Origin: Streptomyces cinnamoneus
GTDB lineage: Bacteria > Actinomycetota > Actinomycetes > Streptomycetales > Streptomycetaceae
Direction of reading: 5' to 3'
DNA: 64,000 nt
NCBI RefSeq assembly: GCF_014650495.1
Contig: NZ_BMVB01000009.1
Coordinates: 186,001 to 250,000 of the forward strand
This document shows, in pieces, positions 19,457-28,176 of this stretch. The first letter of the stretch is position 1. The number at the start of each line of letters is the position of its first letter. Position numbers and translations under genes: made by a program. The notes under the pieces were generated by a model. That model did not search any database and was not told where the DNA came from. It was given only the letters and a program-made list of their open reading frames with translations.

Positions 19457-19489
19457 GCGGGCACGCCCCTGCAAGTGGGGCGTGCCCGC
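19457..19489 (-). terminator. Terminator of the trypsin/FG-GAP gene at 19539
   Basis: 13-base perfect arms (19457-19469 and 19477-19489), 50 bases after the stop. Confidence 0.75.
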
Positions 19490-19538
19490 CTGCCGCCGGG
19501 CATCTGCCGACGGCGCGCGGCGCGGCCGCGATGGAGCG

Positions 19539-21458
19539 TCAGCCCACCAGCTGGATCTGGTCGTGGGTTCCCGCGGCGTCCACGTCGCGGTAGTAGCTGA
19601 CGTTGCCGTCGGACCAGCGGATGAGGACGTCGTTGGGGACGGTGTTGCCCGCGTAGGCGCCGACCGTGACCAACTGGGCGTTCTTCCACACCGACTTGGC
19701 CGGGCGGACGTTGATCTCGTCGTGGAAGCCGGCCGTGTCGACGCCCGGGTAGATGGTGGCCTCGCCGTCGCTCCAGCGGACCATCAGGTCACCGGTCTGC
19801 TTGCCGGTGAACTCGCCGGCCCCGATCTGCTCGGCGTGGGTCCAGGTCGCGCCGGCCTTGCGCAGCTGGGTCTCCTTGCCGATCCCGTTGCTGCCGAGGT
19901 CGGAGAAGAGGGACACCGAACCGTTGGTCCAGACGACGAGGAGGTCGTCGCGCAGGGCGTTGGCCGTGTAGCGACCGGAGGTGATCAGCTTGGCGTTCTC
20001 CCAGATGCCGTTCTTGGGCTTGGCGAGCATCTTCTCGTCGTGGGCGCCGGTGTGGTCGACGTGGGTGTACTGGGTGAACTCGCCGTCGGACCAGCGGGCG
20101 AGCAGGCCGTCGCTGCCGTCGGCGGTGAAGCGCCCACCGCTGATCGCCCGGGCGTACTTCCAGACGCTGCCCGCTCCCGCGATCTTGTACTCGGTGGTGA
20201 ACGTCGCGTCGCCGGACTCGCCGTCCTTCCGCGCACCGGCCGTGTGGAGGGTGGCGGAGCCGTCGTTCCAGACCACGAACAGGTCGCTGCGCCCGTCGCC
20301 CGTGAAGTCCCCGGAAGCCGTCAGCCTCGCCTGCTGCCACCGCTCGGCACCGCCGAGCGAGTACGGAGGCTGGGGCTGCTGGTAGGGGCCGGCGTCGGTG
20401 TGGCGGCCGTTCTGGGCGTCGTCGTAGAGCTGGAAGAAGCGGTCACCGTACATCGGGCTGTAGGAGATCCGGTTGTACATCGGGTCGCTGCCGGGCACGT
20501 CCGGGCCGCCGCCGTTGAAGCCGCCGACGTTGCCGATGATCTGGCCCGTGCCGTTGCCGTCGAGCTTGGAGAACCAGGGGCCGCCCGAGACGCCGCCCCA
20601 CATGCCCGCGCAGTCGATGCGCATCTGGTTGAAGCCCGGCAGGGGCCCGGTGCGGGTGGCGCACTGGACGGGCAGGTCCTGCGGGTTGTGGCCCACGGAG
20701 GGGTAGCCGATCACCGTGACGTCATTGGTGAACCCCGGAGTGCGCGCGAGGGAGTTGGCGCCCGCGACGTCCTGCAGGTTCCGGCCGTCGCCCGACTTGA
20801 CCCGCGCGAAGGCGAAGTCCAGGTCCGACTCCGCCTTCATGGAGTTCTTCTCGTACCGCTTGTCCACGAACCACTCGTCGACCGGCCAGATCCCGTAGGG
20901 CTGCTCCTTGAGGGACTTCGCCGGGTCGTAGGCCGGGACGAACACGGCCTTGGAGTTCGTGCAGTGCCCGGCCGTGAGCATGAGGTTGCGGTTGCTGCTC
21001 TCGACGGAACTCGCCGAGCAGAAGTGACTGCGCATGTCCTTGTCGACGGCGAAGAGCATGCCGACGGACTTGATGCCGGGGAAGCTCGTGGAGACGTCCC
21101 CCTTGTTCTGGGCGAGCCCCCTGGGGGTGGGCTTCGGGGCCGCGGGCTTTCCGCCCGGCGGCATCGCGCGGCCGGAGGGGTCGGTGGCGGAGGCGACGCG
21201 CTCGGGCGTCCAGAAGCGCAGGGCGTCGTCGACGGACCAGCTGCCGGAGTTGCCGGAGGAGGTGGGGGTGCCGGAGGGGGCGGGCGTGCCGGGTGCGGTC
21301 GGCGCGCCGGGCTGGCCGGGCTTGGTGGGGGTGCCGGGCTTGGCGGGCGTCGGGGACGTCGACGGGCCGGCGGCTGCCGCTGCGGCGCCGGAGCCCAGCG
21401 CGAGGACGGACCCGAAGGTCACCGCGGTGACGAGACAGCGCATGCGTGAGGTGCGCAA
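19539..21458 (-). CDS. Secreted trypsin-like serine protease with C-terminal beta-propeller repeats
   Basis: About 639 residues. The start is uncertain: TTG at 21458 has CGGAG 9 bases upstream, while TTG at 21467 and ATG at 21443 are alternatives. Order: signal peptide, Pro/Thr-rich linker (PTPAKPGTPTKPGQPG), a chymotrypsin-fold protease, then FG-GAP-like repeats from about residue 380. The triad looks complete: LTAGHC (His), ESDLDFAFARV (Asp) and GGVSGGPW (Ser, in a variant of GDSGGP). Repeats such as DFTGDGRSDLFVVWNDGS and GDLMVRWSDGEATIY recur in the next protein. Likely an extracellular endopeptidase anchored or directed by the propeller. Confidence 0.85.
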   Translation of the reverse strand: MRTSRMRCLVTAVTFGSVLALGSGAAAAAAGPSTSPTPAKPGTPTKPGQPGAPTAPGTPAPSGTPTSSGNSGSWSVDDALRFWTPERVASATDPSGRAMPPGGKPAAPKPTPRGLAQNKGDVSTSFPGIKSVGMLFAVDKDMRSHFCSASSVESSNRNLMLTAGHCTNSKAVFVPAYDPAKSLKEQPYGIWPVDEWFVDKRYEKNSMKAESDLDFAFARVKSGDGRNLQDVAGANSLARTPGFTNDVTVIGYPSVGHNPQDLPVQCATRTGPLPGFNQMRIDCAGMWGGVSGGPWFSKLDGNGTGQIIGNVGGFNGGGPDVPGSDPMYNRISYSPMYGDRFFQLYDDAQNGRHTDAGPYQQPQPPYSLGGAERWQQARLTASGDFTGDGRSDLFVVWNDGSATLHTAGARKDGESGDATFTTEYKIAGAGSVWKYARAISGGRFTADGSDGLLARWSDGEFTQYTHVDHTGAHDEKMLAKPKNGIWENAKLITSGRYTANALRDDLLVVWTNGSVSLFSDLGSNGIGKETQLRKAGATWTHAEQIGAGEFTGKQTGDLMVRWSDGEATIYPGVDTAGFHDEINVRPAKSVWKNAQLVTVGAYAGNTVPNDVLIRWSDGNVSYYRDVDAAGTHDQIQLVG

Positions 21459-21508
21459 GGAAAGCAACTCCGTTCGGAGGAATGAGGAGCGGTCGTGAAG
21501 AAGCCGAC

Positions 21509-21546
21509 GGCCCTGCAGGCCCCGGACGTACGGGGCCTGCAGGGCC
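21509..21546 (-). terminator. Terminator of the trypsin-fold gene at 21562
   Basis: 15-base perfect arms (21509-21523 and 21532-21546), 8-base loop, 16 bases after the stop. Confidence 0.85.
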
Positions 21547-21561
21547 GGACGATGCTCCGGG

Positions 21562-23127
21562 TCAGCCGACGAGCTGCACTTCGGCGTGCGTGCCGGCGTT
21601 GTCCACGCCGGTGTACATGCTGACGTTGCCGTTGCTCCAGCGGACGAGGACGTCGTTCGGGACGACGTTGGCGGCGAACGCGCCCACGGTGATCACCTGG
21701 GCGTTCGTCCACGCCTCCTTGGGCTTGCGCACCATGATCTCGCCGTGGAAGCCGGCGGTGTCGACGCCCGGGTAGATGGTGGCCTCACCGTCGGACCAGC
21801 GGACCATCAGGTCGTTGGTGCCCTTCCCGGTGAAGTTGCCGGTCCCGATCTGCTCGGCGTGCGGCCAGGTGGTGTTCGCCTTCTGGATCTGCTTCTCCTT
21901 GCCGAGCCCGTTGGCGCCGAGGTCGGAGTAGATCGAGACGGAGCCGTTGACCCAGACGACGAGCAGGTCGTCGCGCAGGTCGTTGCCGGTGTAGCGGCCG
22001 GCCGTGATCAGCTTGGCGTTCTCCCAGGTCCCGTTCTTGGGCTTGGCGAGCATCTTCTCGTCGTGGAAGCCCTTGGCGTCGACGTGGGTGTACTGGGTGA
22101 CCTCACCGTCGACCCAGCGGACGATCACACCGTCGGTGCCGTCGGCCGAGAAGCGGCCGGCCGTGATCGCGCGGACGTACTTGAAGGTGCTGCCGGCGTC
22201 CGCGAGCTTGTGCACGGCGGAGAAGGGGTACTTGGGGTCGTTGTGGTCGGCGCCCTGGTAGAGGGTAACCGAGCCGTCGGCCCAGCGGACCATCAGGTCC
22301 ATGCGGCGGGTGCCGTTGGCGGAGCCGCCGGTGAAGTAACCCGAGGCCAGGTACTCGGCGTTCTTCCAGTCCACGCCCTTCATCAGGCCGCGGGAGAAGA
22401 TGGCCTGCATCCAGCCGGCGATGTCGTCGACGCGGGTGTCGACGGCGCCCTTGCGGGTCTCGGCCGGGTTGGCGCCGAGGCAGCCGGTCTGCCACGACTG
22501 GCTGTTGACGGCGGCCAGCTCGATGCGGCCGTTCGTCTCACGGAAGGCCGGGCCGCCGGTGTCGCCCTTGCAGACGGCCGCGTCGGCGGTCTTGCCGGCG
22601 AGGTCGAGAGAGGTGGCCTTGACGCCGCCCACGGTGAACTGCGCGGTGTGCAGGCGGTCGGGGAACCACTCGGTCTTGGTCCGGCCCCAGCCGGCGACGC
22701 GCAGCTCCTCGCCCTGGGCGGGCGCGGTGGAGCCGATGGCGACCGGCGTGACGCCGGTGACGGGCTTGTCGAGCTTGGCCATCACGATGTCGCGGTCGTC
22801 ACGCGGGACGAGCTCGACGACGCCCGCGACGGTGCCGTTGATGGTGGCCGTGGTCTTCAGCTTCGGCGCACCGGCCGCGACCTTCAGGCTCTTGGCGGGG
22901 TTGTCCGCGAAGCAGCTCGCGGCGGTGATCAGCCATTCCTGCTCGACCAGCGCTGCCGAGCAGGAACGCTTCCCACCGATGTCGAGCTTCGCCGTGAACG
23001 AGTACGCCCCGTCCTTGGCCTGGTCACCCTCGACGGCGGAGGCCGGGGTGCCGCCCAGGACACCGGCCCCTACGACGGTGGCGAGGATGCCCGCTGTCCA
23101 TGCCGCGCGCGATTGTCTGCCGAACAC
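21562..23127 (-). CDS. Secreted trypsin-fold pseudo-protease with C-terminal beta-propeller repeats
   Basis: 521 residues. Signal peptide (residues 1 to about 31, ending PASA), trypsin fold to about 240, then FG-GAP-like repeats nearly matching those of the preceding protease (for example HDEKMLAKPKNG and DLMVRWSDGEATIYPG). The catalytic His is replaced: LITAASCF has Ser71 where TAAHC is expected. The nucleophile motif reads KGDTGGP (Thr190 for Ser). The Asp position (RDIVMAKL) and the framework disulfide Cys56/Cys72 are kept. Proteolysis by the normal mechanism is therefore unlikely; it may act as a binding protein or inhibitor. The gene lies 103 bases upstream of its active-looking paralogue in the same direction. 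Confidence 0.85.
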   Translation of the reverse strand: MFGRQSRAAWTAGILATVVGAGVLGGTPASAVEGDQAKDGAYSFTAKLDIGGKRSCSAALVEQEWLITAASCFADNPAKSLKVAAGAPKLKTTATINGTVAGVVELVPRDDRDIVMAKLDKPVTGVTPVAIGSTAPAQGEELRVAGWGRTKTEWFPDRLHTAQFTVGGVKATSLDLAGKTADAAVCKGDTGGPAFRETNGRIELAAVNSQSWQTGCLGANPAETRKGAVDTRVDDIAGWMQAIFSRGLMKGVDWKNAEYLASGYFTGGSANGTRRMDLMVRWADGSVTLYQGADHNDPKYPFSAVHKLADAGSTFKYVRAITAGRFSADGTDGVIVRWVDGEVTQYTHVDAKGFHDEKMLAKPKNGTWENAKLITAGRYTGNDLRDDLLVVWVNGSVSIYSDLGANGLGKEKQIQKANTTWPHAEQIGTGNFTGKGTNDLMVRWSDGEATIYPGVDTAGFHGEIMVRKPKEAWTNAQVITVGAFAANVVPNDVLVRWSNGNVSMYTGVDNAGTHAEVQLVG

Positions 23128-23159
23128 GTTCTTCCTTACTTACGGTGTGGTGCGTTGGT

Positions 23160-23207
23160 GTGATGCGGTGATGCGGTGCTGCGGTGCTGCGGTGATGCCG
23201 TGGTGCG
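23160..23207. repeat. 8-bp minisatellite
   Basis: Six imperfect units of GTGATGCG/GTGCTGCG in tandem, between the small secreted-protein gene and the pseudo-protease gene (its upstream region). No coding role. Confidence 0.75.
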
Positions 23208-23221
23208 ACGAAGCGGCTCGA

Positions 23222-23722
23222 TCAGCCGGTCACGCGCAGCTCGACCAGGACGGTCGGCTGACCACCGGGAACGCCTTCACCGACGCCCTTCAGCTGGCCC
23301 TTGGGAACGTCGACGCTCTGGGCCGGGCCGTCGGCGGCCTTGACGGTGGCCTTGACGGGGTGGTCCTCGGTCTGGACGCCGTAGACGGAGGGGATCTCCA
23401 GGGCGAGGTAACCCGACTTTCCGGTGACCTTGAAGCAGTACTTGAAATCCTTCGACTGCGTCGTCATTACCTGGATGTCGGTGGAGGCGGCACAGTCGGC
23501 GAGCATGATGTGCCCGTCGCCCTGAACCAGCTTGATGCCCTTTTCCTTGAGGATGGCGTCCGCGTTCGGGTACGCGAAGTCTTCCACCGCGTAAGGCGGA
23601 ATTTCAGATTCCGCACCGGGCTGCGGGGCAGCGTTGGCGGTGGTGAGCGTGGAAACTCCCACAACGGCCGTGGCGGCCACGGCAATGCCGGCGAGCAGCG
23701 TTTTGCGCACGCGAGATATCAC
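23222..23722 (-). CDS. Small secreted protein of unknown function
   Basis: 166 residues from the GTG at 23722, after AAGGA. Signal peptide (basic RVRKTLLAG, hydrophobic core, cleavage after TANA). The mature protein of about 130 residues has two Cys (LADCAAS and KYCFK) that could form one disulfide. It ends in a beta-rich segment (VDVPKGQLKGVGEGVPG, TVLVELRVTG). I do not recognise the family. A decayed copy sits at 30897-31090, in both cases divergent from a polymorphic toxin gene. The protein may therefore be linked to toxin export or surface display, but that is only positional inference. Confidence 0.75.
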   Translation of the reverse strand: MISRVRKTLLAGIAVAATAVVGVSTLTTANAAPQPGAESEIPPYAVEDFAYPNADAILKEKGIKLVQGDGHIMLADCAASTDIQVMTTQSKDFKYCFKVTGKSGYLALEIPSVYGVQTEDHPVKATVKAADGPAQSVDVPKGQLKGVGEGVPGGQPTVLVELRVTG

Positions 23723-23991
23723 AGGGAATTCCTTCCGGGTGCATGCGGCGACAGCGGTGGCCGCAGGTAAGGAAGCGATAAAGGGTGGATGGAATGTACC
23801 ACCTGACCTGGGTGGACGTGATGCTGAGGGTCCGTCAGTTGGCGGAGCCTTGAATTCCGCTTTCGGAGTCTTGGATTCCGATTCACGGAAAGTCATCACG
23901 TCACGGGAAGTTGATCGCGACGGCTATGCTCGCCGAGCCGAACTACGGCGCTCTCAACAGCAAGTCCCCCCGGCAAGAAAGGACCTAGTTG
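23723..23991. promoter_or_regulatory. Divergent promoter region of the small secreted protein and toxin 1
   Basis: A 269-base intergenic region strongly conserved in the second toxin locus (31091-31346), for example GGATGGAATGTACCACCTGA and the GATTCCGATTC element. It is richer in A/T than its surroundings. Conservation beyond coding sequence suggests shared regulatory sites for both divergent genes. A TATGCT near 23924 could be a -10 box. Confidence 0.5.
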
Positions 23992-26900
23992 GTGAGCACA
24001 AGTCTCTACTCTGCGAGAGCGAGGAGACGCCGGCTGAACACAGGCATACGTGTATGCTCTGTGAGCTTGGTGTCCATGGCTCTTGCCGCGGGATTACTCG
24101 GTGCGAGTCCCGCTGCCGCCGATGAGTCATCCGGTGACGGTGGAAACCAGTTGTCCGACCGGGGTCGCATCGTCGAGTTGTGGAAATCCGGTGGTACATC
24201 GGTCAAGGCCGCAGCAGAAGCTGCCCTCTTGGGCAGCGACGAGGACGTGCGTCGCTTCCTTGACAAGGAAAAGGAGGTCGCCGAGCTCCACGATGCACGC
24301 CTCTCCGCGGTGCAGATGACCGGTCTGGGCGGTCGTAATGTGCGTGAGGCGGCGCAGAAGGCACTGGGTGGGTCGCCGGACGACCTGCGCACGTTCCTGG
24401 CCGAAGGCTGGAAGACGCCGCTTGAGCAGGACCAGCGCATTCAGGCCACGCAGATCTCGGGTGCTGCTGGGCGCACGGTTCAGGAGGCCGCCAAGGCCGC
24501 ACTCGGTGGATCGGCCGACGACGTACGCGAGTTCATCAACGAGGGGCAGTACTCGGCCCGGGAGCAGGACGACCGTGTCCGGCTCGTTCAGATCCTGAGC
24601 TCCGGCGGTCCGGCGACCAAGGAAGCCGCCCAGGTCGCGATGAACGGTTCTTCCGACGACATCCGGGAATTCCTGGACGTCGGGCAGTACGTGGCCCGCG
24701 CTCGCGATCAGGAACGGTCGACCATCGAGCAGTTGGCTGACAGGGCCGCCGAGGCCGGCAAGCAGGCGAAGCGTCAGACCGAGGAGGCGCAGGAGGCTTC
24801 GGACCGCGCTGTCACCGCCTCGAAGTTGGCCAAGGAGGCCGCGAAGAGAGCGGCGGACGAGACCGCCGAGGCCAAGAAGGACTCCACCAAGGCGGCGAAT
24901 GCAGCCGGTCGTGCAGCGGAGGCGGCCGCTGGCGCCGCCGAGGCCGCACAGGAAGCCATCAGTGCCGCACAGGCGGCCAACTACTCGGCGCGGATCGCGG
25001 CAAGTGCCGCTTCGCAGGCCGCCGAAGCGGCGGCCGGTGCCGCTGAGGCTGCGGCACGGGCTCGGGGCGCGGCCGCGAATGCTGCGACGGATGCCGGTCA
25101 GGCTGCAGCCGCACGCAGGGCCGCCGAGGACGCCCGGTCGGCAGCAAAGGGTGCGCGCCGCGCGGCCGATGCTGCAGTGCAAGCCGGTACTGCGGCGAAG
25201 GCAGCCGGTGAAGCAGCTGCTGCGGCGATGAGCGCTGGCGCGAACGCCGGAGCGGCGGCCGACGCAGCGGACGTAGCCGGTGGACTGGCAGGCGAGGCCA
25301 GCGCCCAGTCCGCCCGTGCCCGGGCTGCGGCTGCAGCGGCGCGTCGGCACGCTCGTGAAGCAACGCGCGCGGCCGGTGCCGCCCAGTCGTTGGCGAACTC
25401 GGCAGCGAGTGCTGCCTACGAGGCCCGCGACGCCGCCAACTCGGCTGCTGAGCACGCGGAAAAGGCGGCTGAGGCTGCCGAGGAGGCTGCCAAGCACGCC
25501 GGTGACTCAGCGAAGGAGGCCAAGGAGTCGTCGGACCACGCGGCCAAGGCCAAGGAGGCCGCCCAGGCCGCGTCCACCGCGGTGGACAAGGCGAAGAAGG
25601 TCCAGGAAGTCACTCGCGATATCGAGGCCGAGGAGCTCAAGACCCGTACTGCTGAGGCGATCGAGCAGGCCAAGGACCTCAAGGCGGCCGACCAGGACCG
25701 TAAGGACAAGGTCGCCCGGGCAGCCAAGGAGGCCAAGGAGCTCGACGACGAGGCGGCACGCCTCGCTGCCGAGGCTGCGAAGCCGGACACCGACGCCAAG
25801 AAGGTGGCCGCGAACGGTCGGCGTGTCGCGTTCCTGACGATGAAGTCGCGGGGCCCGTGGAGCCGAAGCGCTGCCGAGGCTGCTCTTTCCGGCCCCGACG
25901 ATGTGATCCGCGAGTACGTCCGTGCGGGCTGGCGGGAAGCCGGCGAGCAGGACGAGCGTGCTCGTGTGGAACGCTTGGCGGACGAGGCCGACTCCGATCC
26001 CGTCCGCAAGGCAGCCGAAGAGGCCCTCAAGGGTGACGCTGCACAGATCAGCGGGTTCCTGCGCACCGGGCAGCACGAGGCTGCCGCCAACGACTACCGC
26101 AAGCGTGTCGTCCAGATTGCCAATGACAGTGCGCGCAACATGCAGGACGCGGCGAAGGCCGCTCTCAAGGACGGCTCGGTCGACAAGCTCCGTGCTTTCC
26201 TGAGCGAGGGTCAGTACACCGCGCGCGAAGCCGACGACCGCATCCGCGCCATGCAGCTGTTCACCAGCGGTGGCCCGGACACGAAGGCGGCGGCGCAGGT
26301 CGCTCTCGAAAGCCCGCCGGAGCTGCTGCACGCGTTCATCCAGACGGGACAGTTCAAGGCGGCCCGCAAGGACCAGCTCACTGCCACGCACGTCGCCAAT
26401 GTGAAGCGCATCATCGCCGAGGCATCCGTCGTCGTGGCGAACGCCCAGAAGGACGCGGCCGAGGCCGCCCGCGTCGCGGCCATCGCCAACAAGGCAGCCG
26501 AGGATGCCAAGGGCTACGCCAAGCAGGCCGAGGAATCGGCCAAGGCTGCCAAGGGCTATGCGGAGGATGCCCAGAACTCGGCCAAGCAGGCCGAGGCGTC
26601 GGCTGCCGATGCGGCTCGATCGGCCAAGACGGCTCGTGACGCCGCAGCGGCAGCGGAGAGCGACGCTCGCGACGCCGAGAATTCGGCGATGCGCGCTGAG
26701 GGCTCAGCAGCTTGGGCACAGGCATCGGCGGGCGAGGCATACGCCGCGTCGGATGCGGCGCGCGCCTCTGCCGTAGCGGCAGGCAAGGACGCACTGCAGG
26801 CCGGTAAGGCCGCGAAGGAAGCCTACGACACTGCGGTCAAGAAGATCCGTGAGGAAGCCGAGGCCCTCCGACGCGACGAGGAGGCCCGGAAGAAGAGGAT

Positions 26901-28026
26901 CGAGCAGCAGAAGAAGGAAGAGGCCAAGCGCAAGAACAAGTGGGGCTGGCTCAAGGACGCAGGCCACCTCGCCCTGGACGTCGTCGGTGCTGTACCCGGG
27001 GTCGGCACCCTCGCGAACGGTGCAAACTGCGCCTGGTACGGAGCGGAAGGCGACTACGTCAACGCAGGTCTTTCCTGCGCCGCTGCCATTCCCTTCGCAG
27101 GTGAAGGCGCTACCGCGATCAAGCTTGCCAAGTGGGGCAAGGGCGGCGAGTTCGTGGAGGACGTCTTCGGCGCCGGCGCCAAGGTCTGCAAGATCAAGAA
27201 CAGCTTCACCCCGGAAACGCCGGTGGTGATGGCCAACGGTTCCTTCAAGCCGATCAAGGACATCAAGGCCGGCGAAAGGGTGCTGGCCACGGATCCGGAG
27301 TCGGATACGACACAGGCGCGGGCTGTCGACGAGACCATCGTCGGCAACGGTGACAAGCGCCTGGTCGAGCTCACCGTCGACACGGATGGTGACAAGGGCC
27401 ACGCGACCGGCACGATCACGGCGACCGAGGGTCACCCCTTCTGGCTCGCGGACCGCCGAGCCTGGGTGAAGGCCAGCGAGGTCGGGCCGGGTGCCATGCT
27501 CCGTACGTCGGCCGGTACCTGGGTCAAGGTGACGGCAACGCGTGCGTGGACGGCGGTTCAGCAGGTCTTCAACCTCTCCGTCGACGGCATCCACACGTAT
27601 TACGTCGTTGCTGGCGGCGTTCCGGTGCTGGTGCACAACGCCAGCCCCTGCCAGGAGACCGGTGGGTTCAAGTTCGGCATCGAGGCCGACGAAATTAAGG
27701 AGATCGGCCGCGGGTACGGTGCTGAGACTTTCCGGCCCGGCGGAGGTGGTTCGCCTGAGAACATGTTCATCAATGCGACCCGCTACAACAGCTTCTGGGA
27801 GAAGACGGCAGTCGTTCTCCGGGATATCGCTGGTGATCACATGTTCGACAACGGGAACAAGCGGACTGCGCATGCTGTAGTGTCCAGACTGTTTGAACGG
27901 AACGGCATCATCAACCGGCCGAGTGCACAGGACCTTTGGGGTGTTGTCGACAAGGTGGGAACCCCCACCGCTACAGGGCATACGAAGGACGTGAAGAAGA
28001 TCGCTTCGTTGCTTCGAGGCTACTAG
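23992..28026 (+). CDS. Polymorphic toxin 1: ALF repeats, coiled coil, Hint, Doc/Fic-type toxin tip
   Basis: 1,344 residues from the GTG at 23992. Order: signal peptide (about 1-42); four ALF-type repeats (AAEAALLGSDEDVRRFL and variants, about 55-245); Ala-rich coiled coil (about 245-600); second ALF block (about 610-800); coiled coil to about 985; a hydrophobic pre-toxin segment (about 988-1050); Hint domain from about 1070 (NSFTPETPVVM, TATEGHPFW) ending LVHNAS at about 1214. The last 125 residues hold HMFDNGNKRTA (His at about 1283), the Doc variant of the Fic motif. Doc phosphorylates EF-Tu. The Hint block-A Cys is Ser here, while the terminal HN, where cleavage would free the tip, is kept. 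The gene after it encodes an EF-Tu-like protein. Confidence 0.88.
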   Translation: MSTSLYSARARRRRLNTGIRVCSVSLVSMALAAGLLGASPAAADESSGDGGNQLSDRGRIVELWKSGGTSVKAAAEAALLGSDEDVRRFLDKEKEVAELHDARLSAVQMTGLGGRNVREAAQKALGGSPDDLRTFLAEGWKTPLEQDQRIQATQISGAAGRTVQEAAKAALGGSADDVREFINEGQYSAREQDDRVRLVQILSSGGPATKEAAQVAMNGSSDDIREFLDVGQYVARARDQERSTIEQLADRAAEAGKQAKRQTEEAQEASDRAVTASKLAKEAAKRAADETAEAKKDSTKAANAAGRAAEAAAGAAEAAQEAISAAQAANYSARIAASAASQAAEAAAGAAEAAARARGAAANAATDAGQAAAARRAAEDARSAAKGARRAADAAVQAGTAAKAAGEAAAAAMSAGANAGAAADAADVAGGLAGEASAQSARARAAAAAARRHAREATRAAGAAQSLANSAASAAYEARDAANSAAEHAEKAAEAAEEAAKHAGDSAKEAKESSDHAAKAKEAAQAASTAVDKAKKVQEVTRDIEAEELKTRTAEAIEQAKDLKAADQDRKDKVARAAKEAKELDDEAARLAAEAAKPDTDAKKVAANGRRVAFLTMKSRGPWSRSAAEAALSGPDDVIREYVRAGWREAGEQDERARVERLADEADSDPVRKAAEEALKGDAAQISGFLRTGQHEAAANDYRKRVVQIANDSARNMQDAAKAALKDGSVDKLRAFLSEGQYTAREADDRIRAMQLFTSGGPDTKAAAQVALESPPELLHAFIQTGQFKAARKDQLTATHVANVKRIIAEASVVVANAQKDAAEAARVAAIANKAAEDAKGYAKQAEESAKAAKGYAEDAQNSAKQAEASAADAARSAKTARDAAAAAESDARDAENSAMRAEGSAAWAQASAGEAYAASDAARASAVAAGKDALQAGKAAKEAYDTAVKKIREEAEALRRDEEARKKRIEQQKKEEAKRKNKWGWLKDAGHLALDVVGAVPGVGTLANGANCAWYGAEGDYVNAGLSCAAAIPFAGEGATAIKLAKWGKGGEFVEDVFGAGAKVCKIKNSFTPETPVVMANGSFKPIKDIKAGERVLATDPESDTTQARAVDETIVGNGDKRLVELTVDTDGDKGHATGTITATEGHPFWLADRRAWVKASEVGPGAMLRTSAGTWVKVTATRAWTAVQQVFNLSVDGIHTYYVVAGGVPVLVHNASPCQETGGFKFGIEADEIKEIGRGYGAETFRPGGGGSPENMFINATRYNSFWEKTAVVLRDIAGDHMFDNGNKRTAHAVVSRLFERNGIINRPSAQDLWGVVDKVGTPTATGHTKDVKKIASLLRGY

Positions 28027-28061
28027 TTCTAGTTGCCATATGTAGCTCCGGTTAGTTGATG

Positions 28062-28114
28062 AGGCGCCCGGGCCACCGAGTTGAGACACTCTTCTTTCGG
28101 TAGCCCGGGCGCCT
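28062..28114 (+). terminator. Large hairpin between toxin 1 and the EF-Tu paralogue
   Basis: Perfect 12-base arms (28062-28073 and 28103-28114), plus an inner 5-base pairing (28075-28079 with 28097-28101). It starts 35 bases after the toxin stop. It would terminate or attenuate toxin transcription, leaving the downstream gene to its own promoter or to read-through. Confidence 0.75.
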
Positions 28115-28176
28115 TGCTCATTCGTCTTGAGAGGTTGGGCCGGCCTTGTCGGCCACTTTGGTGGAGGAAGCGACCT

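Noticed and set aside
19455..21449. Long plus-strand frame opposite the trypsin/FG-GAP gene
   Set aside because: Composition is typical of antisense frames, while the minus strand has a complete protease triad and signal peptide.
23160..23207. CRISPR-like repeat array
   Set aside because: Units are 8 bp, contiguous and without spacers; it is a simple minisatellite.
23992..28026. Chromosome-segregation or cytoskeletal coiled-coil protein
   Set aside because: The Ala-rich coiled coil invites that reading, but the signal peptide, ALF repeats, Hint domain and Fic motif define a secreted polymorphic toxin.
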